DNA from: Lamellibrachia satsuma | Taxonomy: Eukaryota; Annelida; Polychaeta; Sabellida; Siboglinidae | Assembly (NCBI GenBank): GCA_033239005.1 | Contig: BSQZ01000125.1 | Coordinates: 441,501-505,500 of the forward strand | Reading direction: 5' to 3' | DNA: 64,000 nucleotides | Notes under the pieces: model-generated | What the model was told of the DNA's origin: nothing | Seen by the model: the letters and a program-made list of their open reading frames with translations, nothing else | The model's database searches: none | Position numbers and translations under genes: made by a program | Part shown: one piece after another, positions 1-11,885 of the stretch | How the letters are laid out: every line of letters starts with the position of its first letter | Numbering within the stretch: the stretch's first letter is position 1

Positions 1-290
1 AGTACAAGAGTAAAGAAACTGTACCGTGTGTTGATAGAGTGCAAGAGCATAGGGGGTGTTGGTAGGCTGAGTACAAGAGTAAAGAAACTGTACCGTGTGT
101 TGGTAGAGTGCAAGAGCATAGGGGGTGTTGGTAGGCTGAGTACAAGAGTATGGAAATGATGGGGGGTTGGTAGGCTGAATACAAGAGTATGAAAACTATA
201 GGGGGTGTTGGTAGGCTGATGACAATATATTAGAAACTATAGGGGGTGTTGGTAGGCTGATGACACGAGAATAGAAACTATAGGGGGTCC
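1..290. repeat. Imperfect tandem repeat, about 69-bp then about 40-bp units
   Basis: Units share the phrases agtacaagagta and gggggtgttggtaggctga. The first two copies are about 69 bp and nearly identical. Later copies are shorter (about 40 bp) and diverged. The array runs off the left edge of the window. It has no coding character. Confidence 0.85.
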
Positions 291-931
291 TAGTGAGTGC
301 ACACAGCCAGTTAACATTGCTAGCAATGTATGGGAATACCATATCCTTGATTGAACACAATGGAGGCTGACCATTAATCAAGGATCGAGGTACTATGAAG
401 ATCAATGGTGAAAGAGAAAAAAACAAGAAATTAAACTAGGGAGAACATAAGACAGCCAAGGACCTACTCTCTGGGCCTACCTGCGCCTACCACACCAAGC
501 GATGCAGATAAAAATGTGGTCTCTTCAGCCACATCAGGACACATGAAATAATCAACTTAACCTGTGGCCGGGGAAAGTCTGTTCAGAACCGTGCTTCAAA
601 GGTGGACAGGGAGCTCTGTTGGAAGAGAGATGGGTTTAGCTTGCTGGTTGGGATGATTGATTGGAGATGAATTGTAAGTGCAGTTAGACATCATTAATTA
701 TCTAAGTTTGCTGTGCAGAGCTGGGAGCGAGTTTTTTTAGCAGGTAGGTTGAGCACCATGGACATATGTGAACCAATGCGGTGCTCAGATTTCATCACGT
801 GATGCATACATTATGGAGAATCCAACACGTGCAAGTGTTTACTAACAAGTTTGATGGAAAAGACGGCTTTTGATTGGCGTTATTGGAGCGATTAATGACC
901 AACATCGTTACGCGCATGGTATGTAAACACC
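291..931. other. Unique sequence without a recognisable gene
   Basis: Non-repetitive sequence of mixed composition. I see no long open frame, no recognisable domain and no transposon ends. Confidence 0.6.
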
Positions 932-1196
<265 letters not shown>

Positions 1197-1725
1197 ATGG
1201 TAATTACTTGTTTAAAATAAATAACCGTTGTGAAAATGTTCGCATCATTGTTTTTTATTAATACAGTTTGCCGCTAAAGGTCACAGTGTCATGATGCATA
1301 AATTAAAGCATAAACAATGGCGGCAATATTTCGCCACAACTACCGTGACGAAGAATGCAAAAGAGCAAAGGTTAGTTTGTTACACAATGTGATATATAAA
1401 TTATAGCAACCTTTACAGTCCTTATGAGAACTTCACATGTGTGCGACCTAATTTAAAGTCTTATTTCCATGTTTGTGTTTTTACAATCCAAAGTTTAAGC
1501 TTACTATGCATATAACAACCGACAACATGACTATCACATATAATTAACCTTTTACAAGCACTGATAGCTTAATCTGTAATCTGACTCATATATCACTGAT
1601 CGTTTTTGAAACTTCATTCCAAAGATATAATTGCATAAGTTTATAGTTTACATGTAAATGTTTAGTTGCACCCTATTTAAATAAACCGGATCTACTATAA
1701 ATGTTGTTGTCCTTGTCATTACGCC
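1197..1725. other. Unique AT-rich spacer
   Basis: No open frame of note and no recognisable repeat family. It lies between the GTGC tract and the 3' end of the large minus-strand LINE. Confidence 0.55.
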
Positions 1726-2640
1726 ATCACAGAGAGCCCGTCTCCAGCCTCCAAGTACCTGCTACTCCTGTTCCCTGTAGTCCGGGGTGAGGCTGGCACC
1801 TAGACAGGTCGTCGACTTTTGTTTCCCTTTCTTTTTCATAACTAGTCCCGTTTTACTACCATCTCCACCAATCGTCTTCTCCTTCTAGCCTTCACTCGAA
1901 GCGCATCCCCTCTCTTCGTCAACAGTACCCCTTCCATTATTTCCATGTCCAGCCCAATGTAGCCGGCTCCTCGCCAGCTTCGTTGTGACTTTTTTTGTGA
2001 GACTATTTCACTCCCGCAATTCTTCTCACCCAGCTATTCTCTCTTGTTGTTTTTTCTGTCATCGCAATGGTCTCCAGGCCGTATAGTGCAGTCTCTTTGT
2101 TGTTTTTTCTGTCATCGCAATGGTCTCTAGGCCGTATAGTGCAGTCTCTCTTGTTGTTTTTTCTGTCATCGCAATGGTCTCTAGGCCGTATAGTGCAGTC
2201 TCTTTGTTGTTTTTTCTGTCATCGCAATGGTCTCTAGGCCGTATAGTGCAGTCTCTCTTGTTGTTTTTTCAGTCATCGCAATGGTCTCTAGGCCGTATAG
2301 TGCAGTCTCTCTTGTTGTTTTTCTGTTATCGTCAAGGTCTCTGTGAATGCTGGTGTTATGCATAAGTTAAGAACCTTTCCTTTTAGCATTCGAGATATGT
2401 GTCTATCTCCCATCACCCCTTCCACTTCCCTCCACGCCCTCGCCCCAGCTTGTAGTCTCCTGCCAATTACCGTCTCCGTGCTGCCGTCCTCGCAAACCGC
2501 TCCACCCAGATACACAAAGCTGTCTCGTTGGTTCAGTTTCTTTGTATTCAGTCTTATGTCAATATTTTTTCTGCTGCCCGACCCAAAGCACCTCCGTCTT
2601 TTCTAGACTTACTCTCAGTCCATGTTTGCTAAAAAAAAGT
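1726..2640 (-). pseudogene. LINE A C-terminal RT/post-RT remnant
   Basis: Minus-strand reading gives KHGLRVSLEKTE, then VYLGGAVCEDGSTETVIGRR, QAGARAWREVEGVMGD and LYGLETIAMTE. This succession is typical of the region downstream of the RT catalytic core in LINE ORF2. The part encoding LYGLETIAMTE has become a tandem array. Frameshifts separate the pieces. The 3' boundary near 1,726 is approximate. Confidence 0.75.
2036..2345. repeat. 53/54-bp minisatellite made from LINE coding sequence, about 5.5 copies
   Basis: The phrase ggccgtatagtgcagtctct recurs at steps of 53, 54, 53 and 54 bp. On the minus strand each unit encodes a copy of the LINE segment containing ALYGLETIAMTE. The array therefore arose by tandem duplication inside the element's ORF and is not an independent satellite. 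Confidence 0.9.
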
Positions 2641-2654
2641 CCTTCCAATCTACC

Positions 2655-4030
2655 AACCAAGAAGGGAAGTAAGCATGATCCATCAAACTACACACCATTA
2701 TAGCTGTACCCAAGAAGGGAAGTAAGCATGATCCATCAAACTACAGACCAATAACGCTGCTACCAATAATATCCAAAGTCATGGAGCGCATCATATGCGA
2801 TTAGATCCGTGGCCATCTTAGCAAGCATCACCTTCTTTGTGGCATCCAATATGGGTTTCGGGAGAAGAGGTCACCAGTTGACATGCTTTCCTACATCACT
2901 CAATGGTGGAACAATGCACTGGACACCCAGCAAGAAATTAGAGTCATTGCCTTTGACATCAAGAAGGTATTCGACCCTGTGTGACATAGGGGTCTCATGG
3001 AGAAACTCTCATCGTTTGACATCCAGACTTGCATTGCTGGATTGTATCTTTCCTGTCAGATAGACAACAGTCTGTTGTACTTGATGGCTCTACGTCACCA
3101 GCAAAGCCTATATCTGCCGGAGTCCCACATGGGAATATTCTTGGTCATGTACTTTTTTGATGTTTATCGATGACTTGGCTTCACACCTAGAGAACGACAT
3201 CCGCTTATTTGCTGATGATTCTACATTCCATATTGTCATTAATAATACACGCAGTAGAATCATATGCGCAGAAAGCGTCCAATGTGACCTGAATAAAATC
3301 GAAGAGTGGGCAGACAGTTGGTGTGTTACATTCAATGCCAGCAAAACAGAGGAGATGATCATCAGCAGGAAAAGAAGCCAGAATCATCCCCCACTCCACT
3401 TTATGAACAAGGAATTACAGCCTACATATAGTATAACTCTTCTGGGTGTCACCATCACCGAGACATTGTCCTGGTCACAGTATATCACATGTATTGCCAA
3501 AAATACAGCAAAGTGTCTCTATATCCTGGGCCTCCTCCCTCACGAAGCTCCTATCACCATCTACAAGGCTTACATCCGACCTCTTGTGGAATATGCTTCC
3601 CCAATCTGGAATGGAGCATGAACTACGTCTTTGAAGTTGCTAGATAGGTTGCATAAGAAAGCACTTCGCCTGCTTAAGATCGATGAACCTCTCAAGTGTG
3701 GCATAGTGCCAATGAGTCACAGGAGAAACGTTGCATCAATTTGCGTCTTCTACCGTCATATCTTCCTCCAGCCATCCATTGAGCTGGCTAATATTCTATC
3801 CTTTGAGGCACCTAGCATGAGAGCTACCAGATATTCAATGAATGAACATCCATATTGTGTACATATTCCTATTTAAAAAACAGAGCTACATCTCAACTCA
3901 TATATACCTAGGACGAGTCGACTGTGGAACTTCCTCCCAGCCTTCGCTTTCCCTGCCTCTCCAACCATGACTGCATTTAAGACAGGTGTGAATGTTTTTC
4001 TTTTGGATTAAATTAATTAAATCATTTCAG
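2655..4030 (+). mobile_element. CR1/jockey-like LINE fragment (RT and C-terminus) inserted in LINE A
   Basis: Plus-strand RT motifs appear in order with frameshifts. PKKGSKHDPSNYRPI occurs twice because of a short tandem duplication at about 2,655-2,745. SPVDMLSYITQWWNNALD, then IAFDIKK (motif A) follow. LFMFIDDLASHL and FADDST (motif C, FADD) lie at 3,157-3,240, and PLVEYASPIWNG near 3,590. It ends near RLWNFLPAFAF and TAFKTGVNVF (about 3,915-4,010). It separates two consecutive parts of LINE A. Stops and frame changes make it non-functional. Confidence 0.85.
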
Positions 4031-4229
4031 TCGTAATCAGATCAAATGTGACTGTTTTCATCTTCTGGTGGTCATGGTGTTGAGCATAGGTTAATGCCTG
4101 GCTGGGAGGTGGTGACCTGCGAATTAACAGCCTACGGGCCCGAGCCCATGAAGTGTGGATGGACGGCACGCCTAGTCAGGTGATATATCTTGTAGGGCGT
4201 TATTTCCTGGTTACCATGACCATAAGATA

Positions 4230-4772
4230 AATCATGTTTTTCTTCCTTTTTCTTTCTTTTGTTGCATATATTTTTATTGATCCATCCTTGTTTTTTTATA
4301 CTTTGGGCCACTTTTCATATTTTGATGGTATCACCAGGCCCCTGAATTTCAGTATAAAAAACCGCTCTTGCAGATCTGCCTCACTGTCTGCTACTACTGC
4401 CAGGTCATCGGCGTATAGCAACGTGCGGAGAAGTTCCTTTGTACTTGCTTTCCTGCTGATCACCTCCACTGCTGTAATGGATAAGAGTGGGCTTAGGGCA
4501 CTATCAATTCCGTCCACCACTACCGTGGGATCTTCCCCTCTCTCACGCAGGTATTTAACAATCGCCTTGTCCACCTAACCCCAACATGTTCAGCCATTAC
4601 CAGCATCTCCACTCGCACTTCGTCAATACCTGTCGCTCGGCCTCTCTTCATCTTCTTAATTGCGCTCTCTACCTCTGCATCCCCAATCTCATCAAGCTTA
4701 CCTTGTCCTTCTACTGCACTTGGTAGTTCTAGTTCGCTGTTTTCCATTTGGTTCAACAGCTCCATGAAATAC
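4230..4772 (-). pseudogene. LINE A reverse-transcriptase remnant
   Basis: Minus-strand frames encode ELPSAVEGQGKLDEIGD, RGRATGIDEVRVEMLV and RLLNTCVREGKIPR, then jump to VDGIDSALSPLLSITAVEVI and LLYADDLAVVADSEADL (YADD catalytic box). The step from GKIPR to the region before SALSPLL lacks the expected palm motif-A segment, so part of the RT is deleted. The upstream end is cut by the gypsy insertion at 4,773. Confidence 0.8.
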
Positions 4773-4906
4773 TGTAAAGCTTTACGTGGACATAACGAAC
4801 GTATTGTTTGTGCAAACTGTATTAACAGAACATACGAATACAAGCCGTGCTCTGAACGCCGGTCCGGTTCATATGTCACAATTACCGTAAACTCCTGAAC
4901 AGTACA
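4773..4906 (-). repeat. 3' LTR of the gypsy element
   Basis: 134 bp, about 95% identical to 9,192-9,325. On the minus strand it begins TGTACTGTTC and is immediately preceded by a polypurine tract, which fixes it as the 3' LTR. Confidence 0.93.
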
Positions 4907-4920
4907 TCCCTCCCCCCTTT
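4907..4920 (-). other. Polypurine tract of the gypsy element
   Basis: The minus strand reads AAAGGGGGGAGGGA directly abutting the TG of the 3' LTR. This is the expected plus-strand DNA primer site of an LTR retrotransposon. Confidence 0.85.
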
Positions 4921-5130
4921 ACTATGAATTATCAAACGTTGTATTAATTACGATCACGATTAAACAAATAGCAGTGAGTCAGGAACAAGTGACTTTGCAA
5001 ACGTGTTATGCACAGTTCTAGCTGAGTGCGCTGGGGTCGTTCTTGCGGTGGTGTCTCGCGAGGAGTTGTGGAGGCCCCGGACGGCGAGATGAGTCTGATG
5101 CCTGCTGCATCATTCCAACTTCTGTCCGGA

Positions 5131-6230
5131 CTATGCAAGTCTACAATTGGTGTAGGCGGCGCTGTCGTCTCTGTGAGAGCTGCGCATCTTTTTGAAGCGA
5201 GAAGTATTGCGACGAACCGTGTCGTTGTCATCGGCTGCGGTGATAGCCGTGTATTGTACATCTGTGACGACCATGGGTGTGTGGCTGAATGGAGTCGACA
5301 GCTTATTTGACCTCTTGTCGTTCCTCATGAGGACCGTGTCTCCGACCTGCAAGTCATTGTAAGCAGCTCTGTTTCTCTTATCAGCGTATGTTTTCTGGCA
5401 CAGTTTTGCCTGTTTGTCGTTCACTCGTGCTGCAGCGTGAACTGCCCTGTTATCGAGAGTGTCCTTCGTTGAGATGCACTGAAGTTTGGTCCCAGGTTCC
5501 CAGCCAACTAGCAAGAGGTGTGGACTAAACTATGTAGACGTGTGGGGCGTGGCTCTGTGTTGTCGTAAGAACTCGTACATTTCCTGCTTCCAGTTTTTCT
5601 ACTTCAGCACAGCTGATCGGATCGCTTTCATCAGCGGCTTGTTGAAACCTTCAGCTTGTGCATTGCCTCGTGGCCAGCACTCTGTCACTCTGTCACTCTG
5701 TCGCTCTTCTATGACGAAAACCACTGTGCTTAGCGAATGAGGCAAATGCATCAGAGTTGAACGGGGCCCCATTATCCGATTTGATGACCTCGGTAATTCC
5801 AAACATTGCCAGTATGGGATGACCGTGTTTGCTGACACCGAACGAATGATCTCTACTATCGGGTATCTGGAGTATTCATCCACCAGAACCATGAGTTCTC
5901 CTCCCGGTGACAAGGGGCCAAGAAAGTCCATACTTAGATGTTTCCACGCTGCAGGTGACATATCCGACATCTGCATTGGCTCAAGGTGTGGGTTACCGGT
6001 GTACGTTGTACGTGCATTGGCAGGCGAAACAGTGACGTACTGCCGTCTCCACCATGTCGTACATTATCGGGAATCACACCTTTGACCTTAAGAGCTCTTT
6101 TGTTTTGACAATCTCTTGATAGCCTTCGTTCGAAAGTGCCACCACTTGGTTCCCCAGAGATGACCACGTTTGTTCCACGTAGTAGTATGTTGTCATCAGT
6201 GACAGTCAGTTGTTTTCGGACGTTCATCAT
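5131..6230 (-). pseudogene. Gypsy integrase remnant
   Basis: Frameshifted minus-strand frames encode a degenerate zinc-binding region (CRCRICHLQ). The catalytic core follows with SMDFLGPLSPGGELMVLVDE (first Asp) and YSRYPIVEIIRSVSANTVIP, then a C-terminal region with LQVGDTVLMRN near 5,340. It is the 3' part of pol. Several frameshifts and internal stops show loss of function. Confidence 0.8.
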
Positions 6231-6416
6231 TGGGTCACCAGATTTGTGGATCTCAAACCAGCATCTATTTCTGCAAAGAGTGATTATGCATCATGTCATC
6301 TGCATCAGTGGCACGTTTAACATCCTCTATCTTCATGGCGCATGGTATACTGGACGAAGCAATGCAGTATACGTAGTCTTCAGCCATTTTCTGAAATCTG
6401 TGAGTCCCCGCCATAG

Positions 6417-7803
6417 TTATCGGGTTCCTGGACACGTAGTCTGTTGGATTTGTTTTCTGGGTATGTATCTCAGAACGAAGTTGTACGGTTGGAGTCGAAG
6501 ACCCCATCGCTCAATGCGCAGTGGCAGCTTGGCTTTCTTCCATGTGGTGAGAAACGGCTCGTGATCAGTGAACTGCGGATCTCCTTGTAGGTACTGGTCA
6601 AAGTGCTCGCAGACCCATACTACACCCAGAGCTTCGCGTTCAGTTGGACTATAGCGGCTTTCAACGTCTGAGAAGGAACGGCTTGCAAAGGCAATTGCAC
6701 GGCTGTCTAGAATCAGTATGCTGCCTACGCCTGTCGGGCTTGCATCGACTATCAACAATGTCGTTTTCTTCATATCAAAGTAGGCAGCACATGTGTATTC
6801 GATGAGCAGGTCTCTGAGCACGGTAAACGCCGCGTCTTGTTCGCTTGACAATAGCCAGTCGACATCCTTCTTAGTGAGGCATCTCAGGGGTTCGCTGATG
6901 ATGGCAAAGTCTTTGATGAATCTCGATAAGTAGTTCATCTTACACAGGAAACTCCTCAGCTGTGCCACATTTGGTGGAGGCGGCAGCTCCTTGAGAGCCT
7001 GCATTTTGTTTGGGTCAGGTGACACGCCGGTTTTGCTGAACATCATTCCGTAGTAATCTATTGACGGTAGGTTCACCTTACACTTGTCCAAGTTGAGTGT
7101 GAGGCTGTTTGTGTGCAACGCGTTAAGAGTATCAGCCAGTGCTTTATCATGCATCTCCTGGGCGGTTTCTCCTTTCCCATAGATGATGACGTCATCACGG
7201 ATTGTCGACTCAATGTGGCTGATCACATTTCTGACGTGTTCCTGGAATATTTCACTTGCTGACGATATCCCAAAGTTCACTCTTTTGTACCTGTGGAGGC
7301 CATTGTTCTGAAAGTGGTAATATATCTGGATGATGGGTGAAGCTCAAGCTGGTGGTAGCCACTGGACAGATCTAGTTTGCTAAATACTGTTGCGCCATTT
7401 AGGTCATGTATTCTTCTAATGTTGGCATATTATGGCGTTCTCGTATGATCGCCTTGTTAGGCTCGCGCATGTCGATGCACATTCGTGTGGAACCGTCCTT
7501 CTTTGGAGGGGTGACAATAGGGGACACCCAAGGCGTAGGCTGGCCAACGAGCACCTTCTCGACCGTGTCCTCTCTGAGAAGTCGCAGTTCCTCCGCCTCG
7601 ATCTTTTGTCTCACGTGGAAGGGAATTTTCCTGTTTGTAATCGCGACAGGCCGTACAGATTCATCAATGTGTAGTTTGACCTGCATTCCCTTCAGTTTCC
7701 CAATGCGTTTCGTTAGTCCAGGGTACTTGTCTTCCCAATTGGAGCCGATTTTGTTGACAATGTTCACCAGCCCTAACTCCTGAGCTGTGTTGAAAGCGAT
7801 CAA
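6417..7803 (-). pseudogene. Gypsy reverse transcriptase-RNase H remnant
   Basis: The first part (7,803-7,399) encodes VSPIVTPPKKDGSTRMCIDM, the RT fingers and motif A. The second (7,280-6,417) encodes NFGISSASEIFQ, RDDVIIYG (the catalytic box normally YxDD), LRSFLCKMNYLSRFI and the RNase H part ASPTGVGSILI, FASRSFSDVESRYSPTEREA. The two are separated by a frame change near 7,300-7,400. The length fits a normal gypsy RT-RH with one or two breaks. Confidence 0.9.
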
Positions 7804-7860
7804 AGAGCCATGAGCGCCCTTTATGACGTGGAACCGATGACATTGAATGGCGGACTTTGA

Positions 7861-8094
7861 CTACAGCGTTACGTCACACACCCCCAGAACGTGTAGTGGT
7901 GTGCCGCCGCCATATGGCATGATTCTAGGCCCTTTGTGTCTCATCAAAGCCGGTTTTTGAATCATCTCATATGTCCGTTCATCCATCACGTTTACTGACG
8001 CTCCTGTGTCGATCATCATCTTTGCGTTGTTTACGGCGATCACAGTCATTGGTGATTTTCTTGCAGTCGTTTTATTCGTTGGCAGTTTGTGCAT
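7861..8094 (-). pseudogene. Gypsy aspartic protease remnant
   Basis: The minus frame encodes MMIDTGASVNVMDERTYEM. It has the DTGAS active-site motif of retropepsins, followed by a short C-terminal part. It lies between gag and RT as expected. Confidence 0.8.
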
Positions 8095-8163
8095 CGTCCA
8101 TGCATATTCATCTTCGCTCGAGTCGCCAAGTGGATGTTGTGTGCGCGAGTCTGGTTCAACCTG

Positions 8164-8927
8164 TCACACATGTTTGTTTTCACATTTTTTTCTCTTACAA
8201 ACTTTCTCGAAATGGTTTAGTTTGCCACAGAAGTTACAGGTCTCCCCATTTGCTGGACATATTCCGTCAGCGTGACTCTTGAACCTGCACTGCTGGCAGG
8301 GTGTACCATTTGGTAGTTTTGTTGGCGGTTTTGCACACTCGTTTGAACTTGTTGGTTTCTGCGCCATTTAGTATTGGCGCTGGGATAGTTGTCGAAACTT
8401 TCCTTGTTAGATTCAACGTATCTGGATTTACCGACTTTGTTTACCACTTCTGGACAAATGACCTTACTCTGTAACCTTGCATGTTCTGCAGCTCTGCACA
8501 TGTCGATTGTCGTCTCTAGCGATATGTTAAGCTGCTTTAGAAGAGCCTCTTGGACATCGCGATACTGTCGCATCACAGAAATGGCAGGACTTGGTAAGAA
8601 CCCTGGTGGCTGTTAGGAACTGTTCAAATGTTTCACTGTGTTGTTGATTTCTGTTATGGAAGTCATCGATCGTGAGTCGTCTTCTGTCTCGACCGTAAAC
8701 CCATTGTATATCTTCAATGCGGCATCTCCAATCGTGTGCTGTAGCAATGCGACCTGATAATCCGCCGGCTGTTTCTGGAGTTGCGTTATTGTAGCATAGT
8801 TCTTCCATTTTTGTTTGAATAGCTTCCAGTTATCTGCAGGGCTAAAGTCAAGATCTACCGGTGCCGGTGGACGTATCCCGTGTACGGGCGGCAATGGTGT
8901 ATAGGTGCCTTGGTTATCATCAGACAA
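8164..8927 (-). pseudogene. Gypsy gag remnant with zinc knuckle
   Basis: A putative start at 8,927 is followed by a capsid-like region (WKLFKQKWKNYATITQL) continued in other frames. A C-terminal knuckle CNFCGKLNHFEKVC (CX2CX4HX4C) lies near 8,190-8,240, preceded by a second Cys-rich stretch, CQQCRFKSHADGIC. Frameshifts near 8,600 and 8,380 break it. Confidence 0.8.
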
Positions 8928-9191
8928 TTCTAAGTAGCCTATTTATGCGACGTGTGGCTAAGTGGACATTACCACTCGTGGTTCTGATTTTGCACGGACA
9001 ATTGTGATCTTTTTTAAAGAAATTTGACAGGTGGTCCGTTGCCGTTCCCATTCCTGGAATTAGTGAGTGTTGCCGCTGCGGGCGATAATTGACTTATCTA
9101 CAAATGTAATTGTTTTATGTTGCTTGCTTGTAGTTTCTCTTTAAGTTACTGTCAAACCTGCGCGAGTTTTCATCCCGTCTTCGTCGCCATT

Positions 9192-9325
9192 TGTAAAACT
9201 TTACGTGGACATAACGAACGTATTGTTTGTGCAAACTGTATTAACAGAACAAACGAATACAAGCCGTGCTCTGAACGCCGGTCCGGTTCATAGGTCACAA
9301 TTACCGTAAATTTCCGAACACTACA
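9192..9325 (-). repeat. 5' LTR of the gypsy element
   Basis: 134 bp, the partner of 4,773-4,906. On the minus strand it is followed by AATGGCGACGAAGACGGG, the position of the tRNA primer-binding site. I could not assign the primer tRNA. Confidence 0.92.
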
Positions 9326-9330
9326 AATAC

Positions 9331-10079
9331 TCCTCCCAGACCTTTAATACATATTTCCTGTCAGTGACTAGCTTCCCATTCTTGTCTTTGATTACTGATC
9401 CATTGTTTAGATCCTTACTGTCCTCATCCCTCTCTTGTGCCGACTTATAACTTCTTTCCGCAATCCTCGTCTTACTTTCTGTATAGTTCCTCCTCCATTT
9501 CCCTCTTTGCCTTGTCCGCAGTTCTCCTGGCCGCCTTCTTCTTCTGTCCATGGCTCTCCTGGCCGCCTTCTTCTTCTGTCCATGGCTCTCCTGGCCGCCT
9601 TCTTCTTCTGTCCATGGCTCTCCTAGCCGCCTTCTTCTTCTGTCCATGGCTCTCCTAGCCGCCTTCTTCTTCAGTCTGTACAGTTGCTGTAATGTTGTAT
9701 TCGGTTGTTCCCCATTCTCCTTGATCACTTCTGTCATCTTCCATATATCTCTCTTTTCTCCGATTGCTTTTGCTACTTCTTCCGTCAACCAAGTTTGCCT
9801 TTTCCTTCTTGATGATGGTCCCCCTTTACCAGACGTTCTGCCACACAGCTCCAAATGCTACGTCAGCAAAAGCATCTTTGAAAGCCTTCCATTCTTCTTC
9901 CACTGTTCATATTTCCAATTTCTCCTAGTCTAACGTCAACCTATCTTTGTATGCAACGGCCGTGTCCCCACTGTGTCCCCACTGTGTCCCCACTGCACTT
10001 CCACCATTTGATGGTCTTTCGCCCTACTACTTTATCCTGTATCCTCCTCTGCATACGTACAACAAAAAAACAGGGGCTT
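9331..10079 (-). pseudogene. LINE A linker between endonuclease and RT
   Basis: Minus-strand reading gives GRKTIKWWKCSGD (about 10,000), then RQTWLTEEVAKAIGEKRD, RRNYTESKTRIAERSYKSA and SVIKDKNGKLVTDRKYVLKV. It runs straight into the gypsy insertion, with the continuation at 4,772. It contains the 32-bp repeat described separately and a short run of ccccactgtgtc copies at about 9,964-9,995. Confidence 0.75.
9520..9670. repeat. 32-bp minisatellite inside LINE A, about 4.5 copies
   Basis: The phrase ccatggctctcctggccgcc recurs every 32 bp. The minus strand encodes Arg/Ala-rich AARRAMDRRRR in shifting frames, because 32 is not a multiple of three. It is a local expansion of LINE coding sequence. 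Confidence 0.9.
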
Positions 10080-11885
10080 GTGCTGTGTGGCCACATGCTC
10101 ACCAGTAATGATCTTGTGCTCTGTGGCCACATGCTCACCAGCAATGATCTTGTGCTGTGTGGCCACATGCTCACCAGCAGTGATCTTGTGCTCTGTGGCC
10201 ACATACTCATTAGCAATGATCTTATGATGTGTGGCCACATGCTCACCAGCAATGATCTTGTGTTGTGTGGCCACATGCTCACCAACAATGATCTTGTGCT
10301 GTGTGGCCACATGCTCACCAGCAATTATCTTGTGTTCTGTGGCCACATGCTCATTAGCAATGATCTTATGATGTGTGGCCACATGCTCACCAGCAATGAT
10401 CTTGTGTTGTGTGGCCACATGCTCACCAACAATGATCTTGTGCTGTGGGGCCACATGCTCAAAAGCAATGATCTTTTGCTGTGTGGCCACAGGCTCACTA
10501 GCAATGATCTTGTGCTGTGTGGCCACAGGCTCACCAGCAATGATCTTGTGCTGTGTGGCCACATGCTCACCAGCAATGACCTTGTGCTGTGTGGCCACAT
10601 GCTCACCAGCAATGACCTTGTGCTCTGTGGCCACATGCTCACCAGCAATGACCTTGTGCTATGTGGCCACATGCTCACCAGCAATGACCTTGTGCTGTGT
10701 GGCCACATGCTCACCAGCAATGACCTTGTGCTCTGTGGCCACATGCTCACTAGCATTGACCTTGTGCTCTGTGGCCACATGCTCACCAGCAATGACCTTG
10801 TGCTCTGTGGCCACATGCTCACCAGCAATGACCTTGTGCTCTGTGGCCACATGTTCACTAGCAATTACCTTGTGCTGTGTGGCCACATGCTCACCAGCAA
10901 TGACCTTGTGCTCTGTGGCCACATGCTCACCAGCAATGACCTTGTGCTCTGTGGCCACATGCTCACTAGCAATGACCTTGTGCTTTGTGGCCACATGCTC
11001 ACCAGCAATGACCTTGTGCTTTGTGGCCACATGCTCACCAGCAATGACCTTGTGCTTTGTGGCCACATGCTCACCAGCAATGATCTTGTGCTTTGTGGCC
11101 ACATGCTCACCAGCAATGACCTTGTGCTGTGTGGCCACATGCTCACCAGCAATGATCTTGTGCTTTGTGGCCACATGCTCACCAGCAATGACCTTGTGCT
11201 TTGTGGCCACATGCTCACCAGCAATGACCTTGTGCTGTGTAGCCACATGCTCACTAGCAATGACCTTGTGCTCTGTGGCCACATGCTCACCAGCAATGAC
11301 CTTGTGCTATTTGGCCACATGCTCACCAGCAATGACCTTGTGCTTTGTGGCCACATGCTCACCAGCAATGACCTTGTGCTCTGTGGCCACATGCTCACTA
11401 GCAATGACCTTGTGCTCTGTGGCCACATGCTCACCAGCAATGACCTTGTGCTCTGTGGCCACATGCTCACCAGCAATGACCTTGTGCTCTGTGGCCACAT
11501 GTTCACTAGCAATTACCTTGTGCTGTGTGGCCACATGCTCACCAGCAATGACCTTGTGCTCTGTGGCCACATGCTCACCAGCAATGACCTTGTGCTCTGT
11601 GGCCACATGCTCACTAGCAATGACCTTGTGCTTTGTGGCCACATGCTCACCAGCAATGACCTTGTGCTTTGTGGCCACATGCTCACCAGCAATGACCTTG
11701 TGCTCTGTGGCCACATGCTCACCAGCAATGATCTTGTGCTTTGTGGCCACATGCTCACCAGCAATGACCTTGTGCTCTGTGGCCACATGCTCACCAGCAC
11801 TGATCTTGTGCTTTGTGGCCACATACTCACCAGCAATGACCTTGTGCTCTGTGGCCACATGCTCATCAACAATGACCTTGCAGTC
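10080..11885. repeat. 36-bp minisatellite derived from LINE A coding sequence, about 50 copies
   Basis: The unit contains gtggccacatgctcaccagc and repeats at 36 bp with point variants. On the minus strand each unit is 12 residues, VIAGEHVATEHK or ATQHK and ATKHK variants. It is entered in frame from LINE sequence (MWRVKDCKVI at about 11,880) and left near PLFFCC at about 10,060. The long plus-strand open frames over this block (for example 9,951-11,921) are by-products of the 36-bp period and are not genes. Confidence 0.95.

Larger units (their letters stand above)
4773..9325 (-). mobile_element. Ty3/gypsy LTR retrotransposon, minus strand, full length but decayed
   Basis: Two direct repeats of 134 bp (4,773-4,906 and 9,192-9,325) bound the element. 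Both start TGTAAA and end ACA. They are flanked by a perfect 5-bp target duplication, AATAC (4,768-4,772 and 9,326-9,330). Inside, on the minus strand, lie gag with a zinc knuckle, an aspartic protease, RT-RNase H and integrase in gypsy order. The LTRs differ at about 7 of 134 sites and all ORFs are broken, so the copy is old. It inserted into the LINE A ORF between KVWEEY and MELLNQMEN. Confidence 0.95.
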
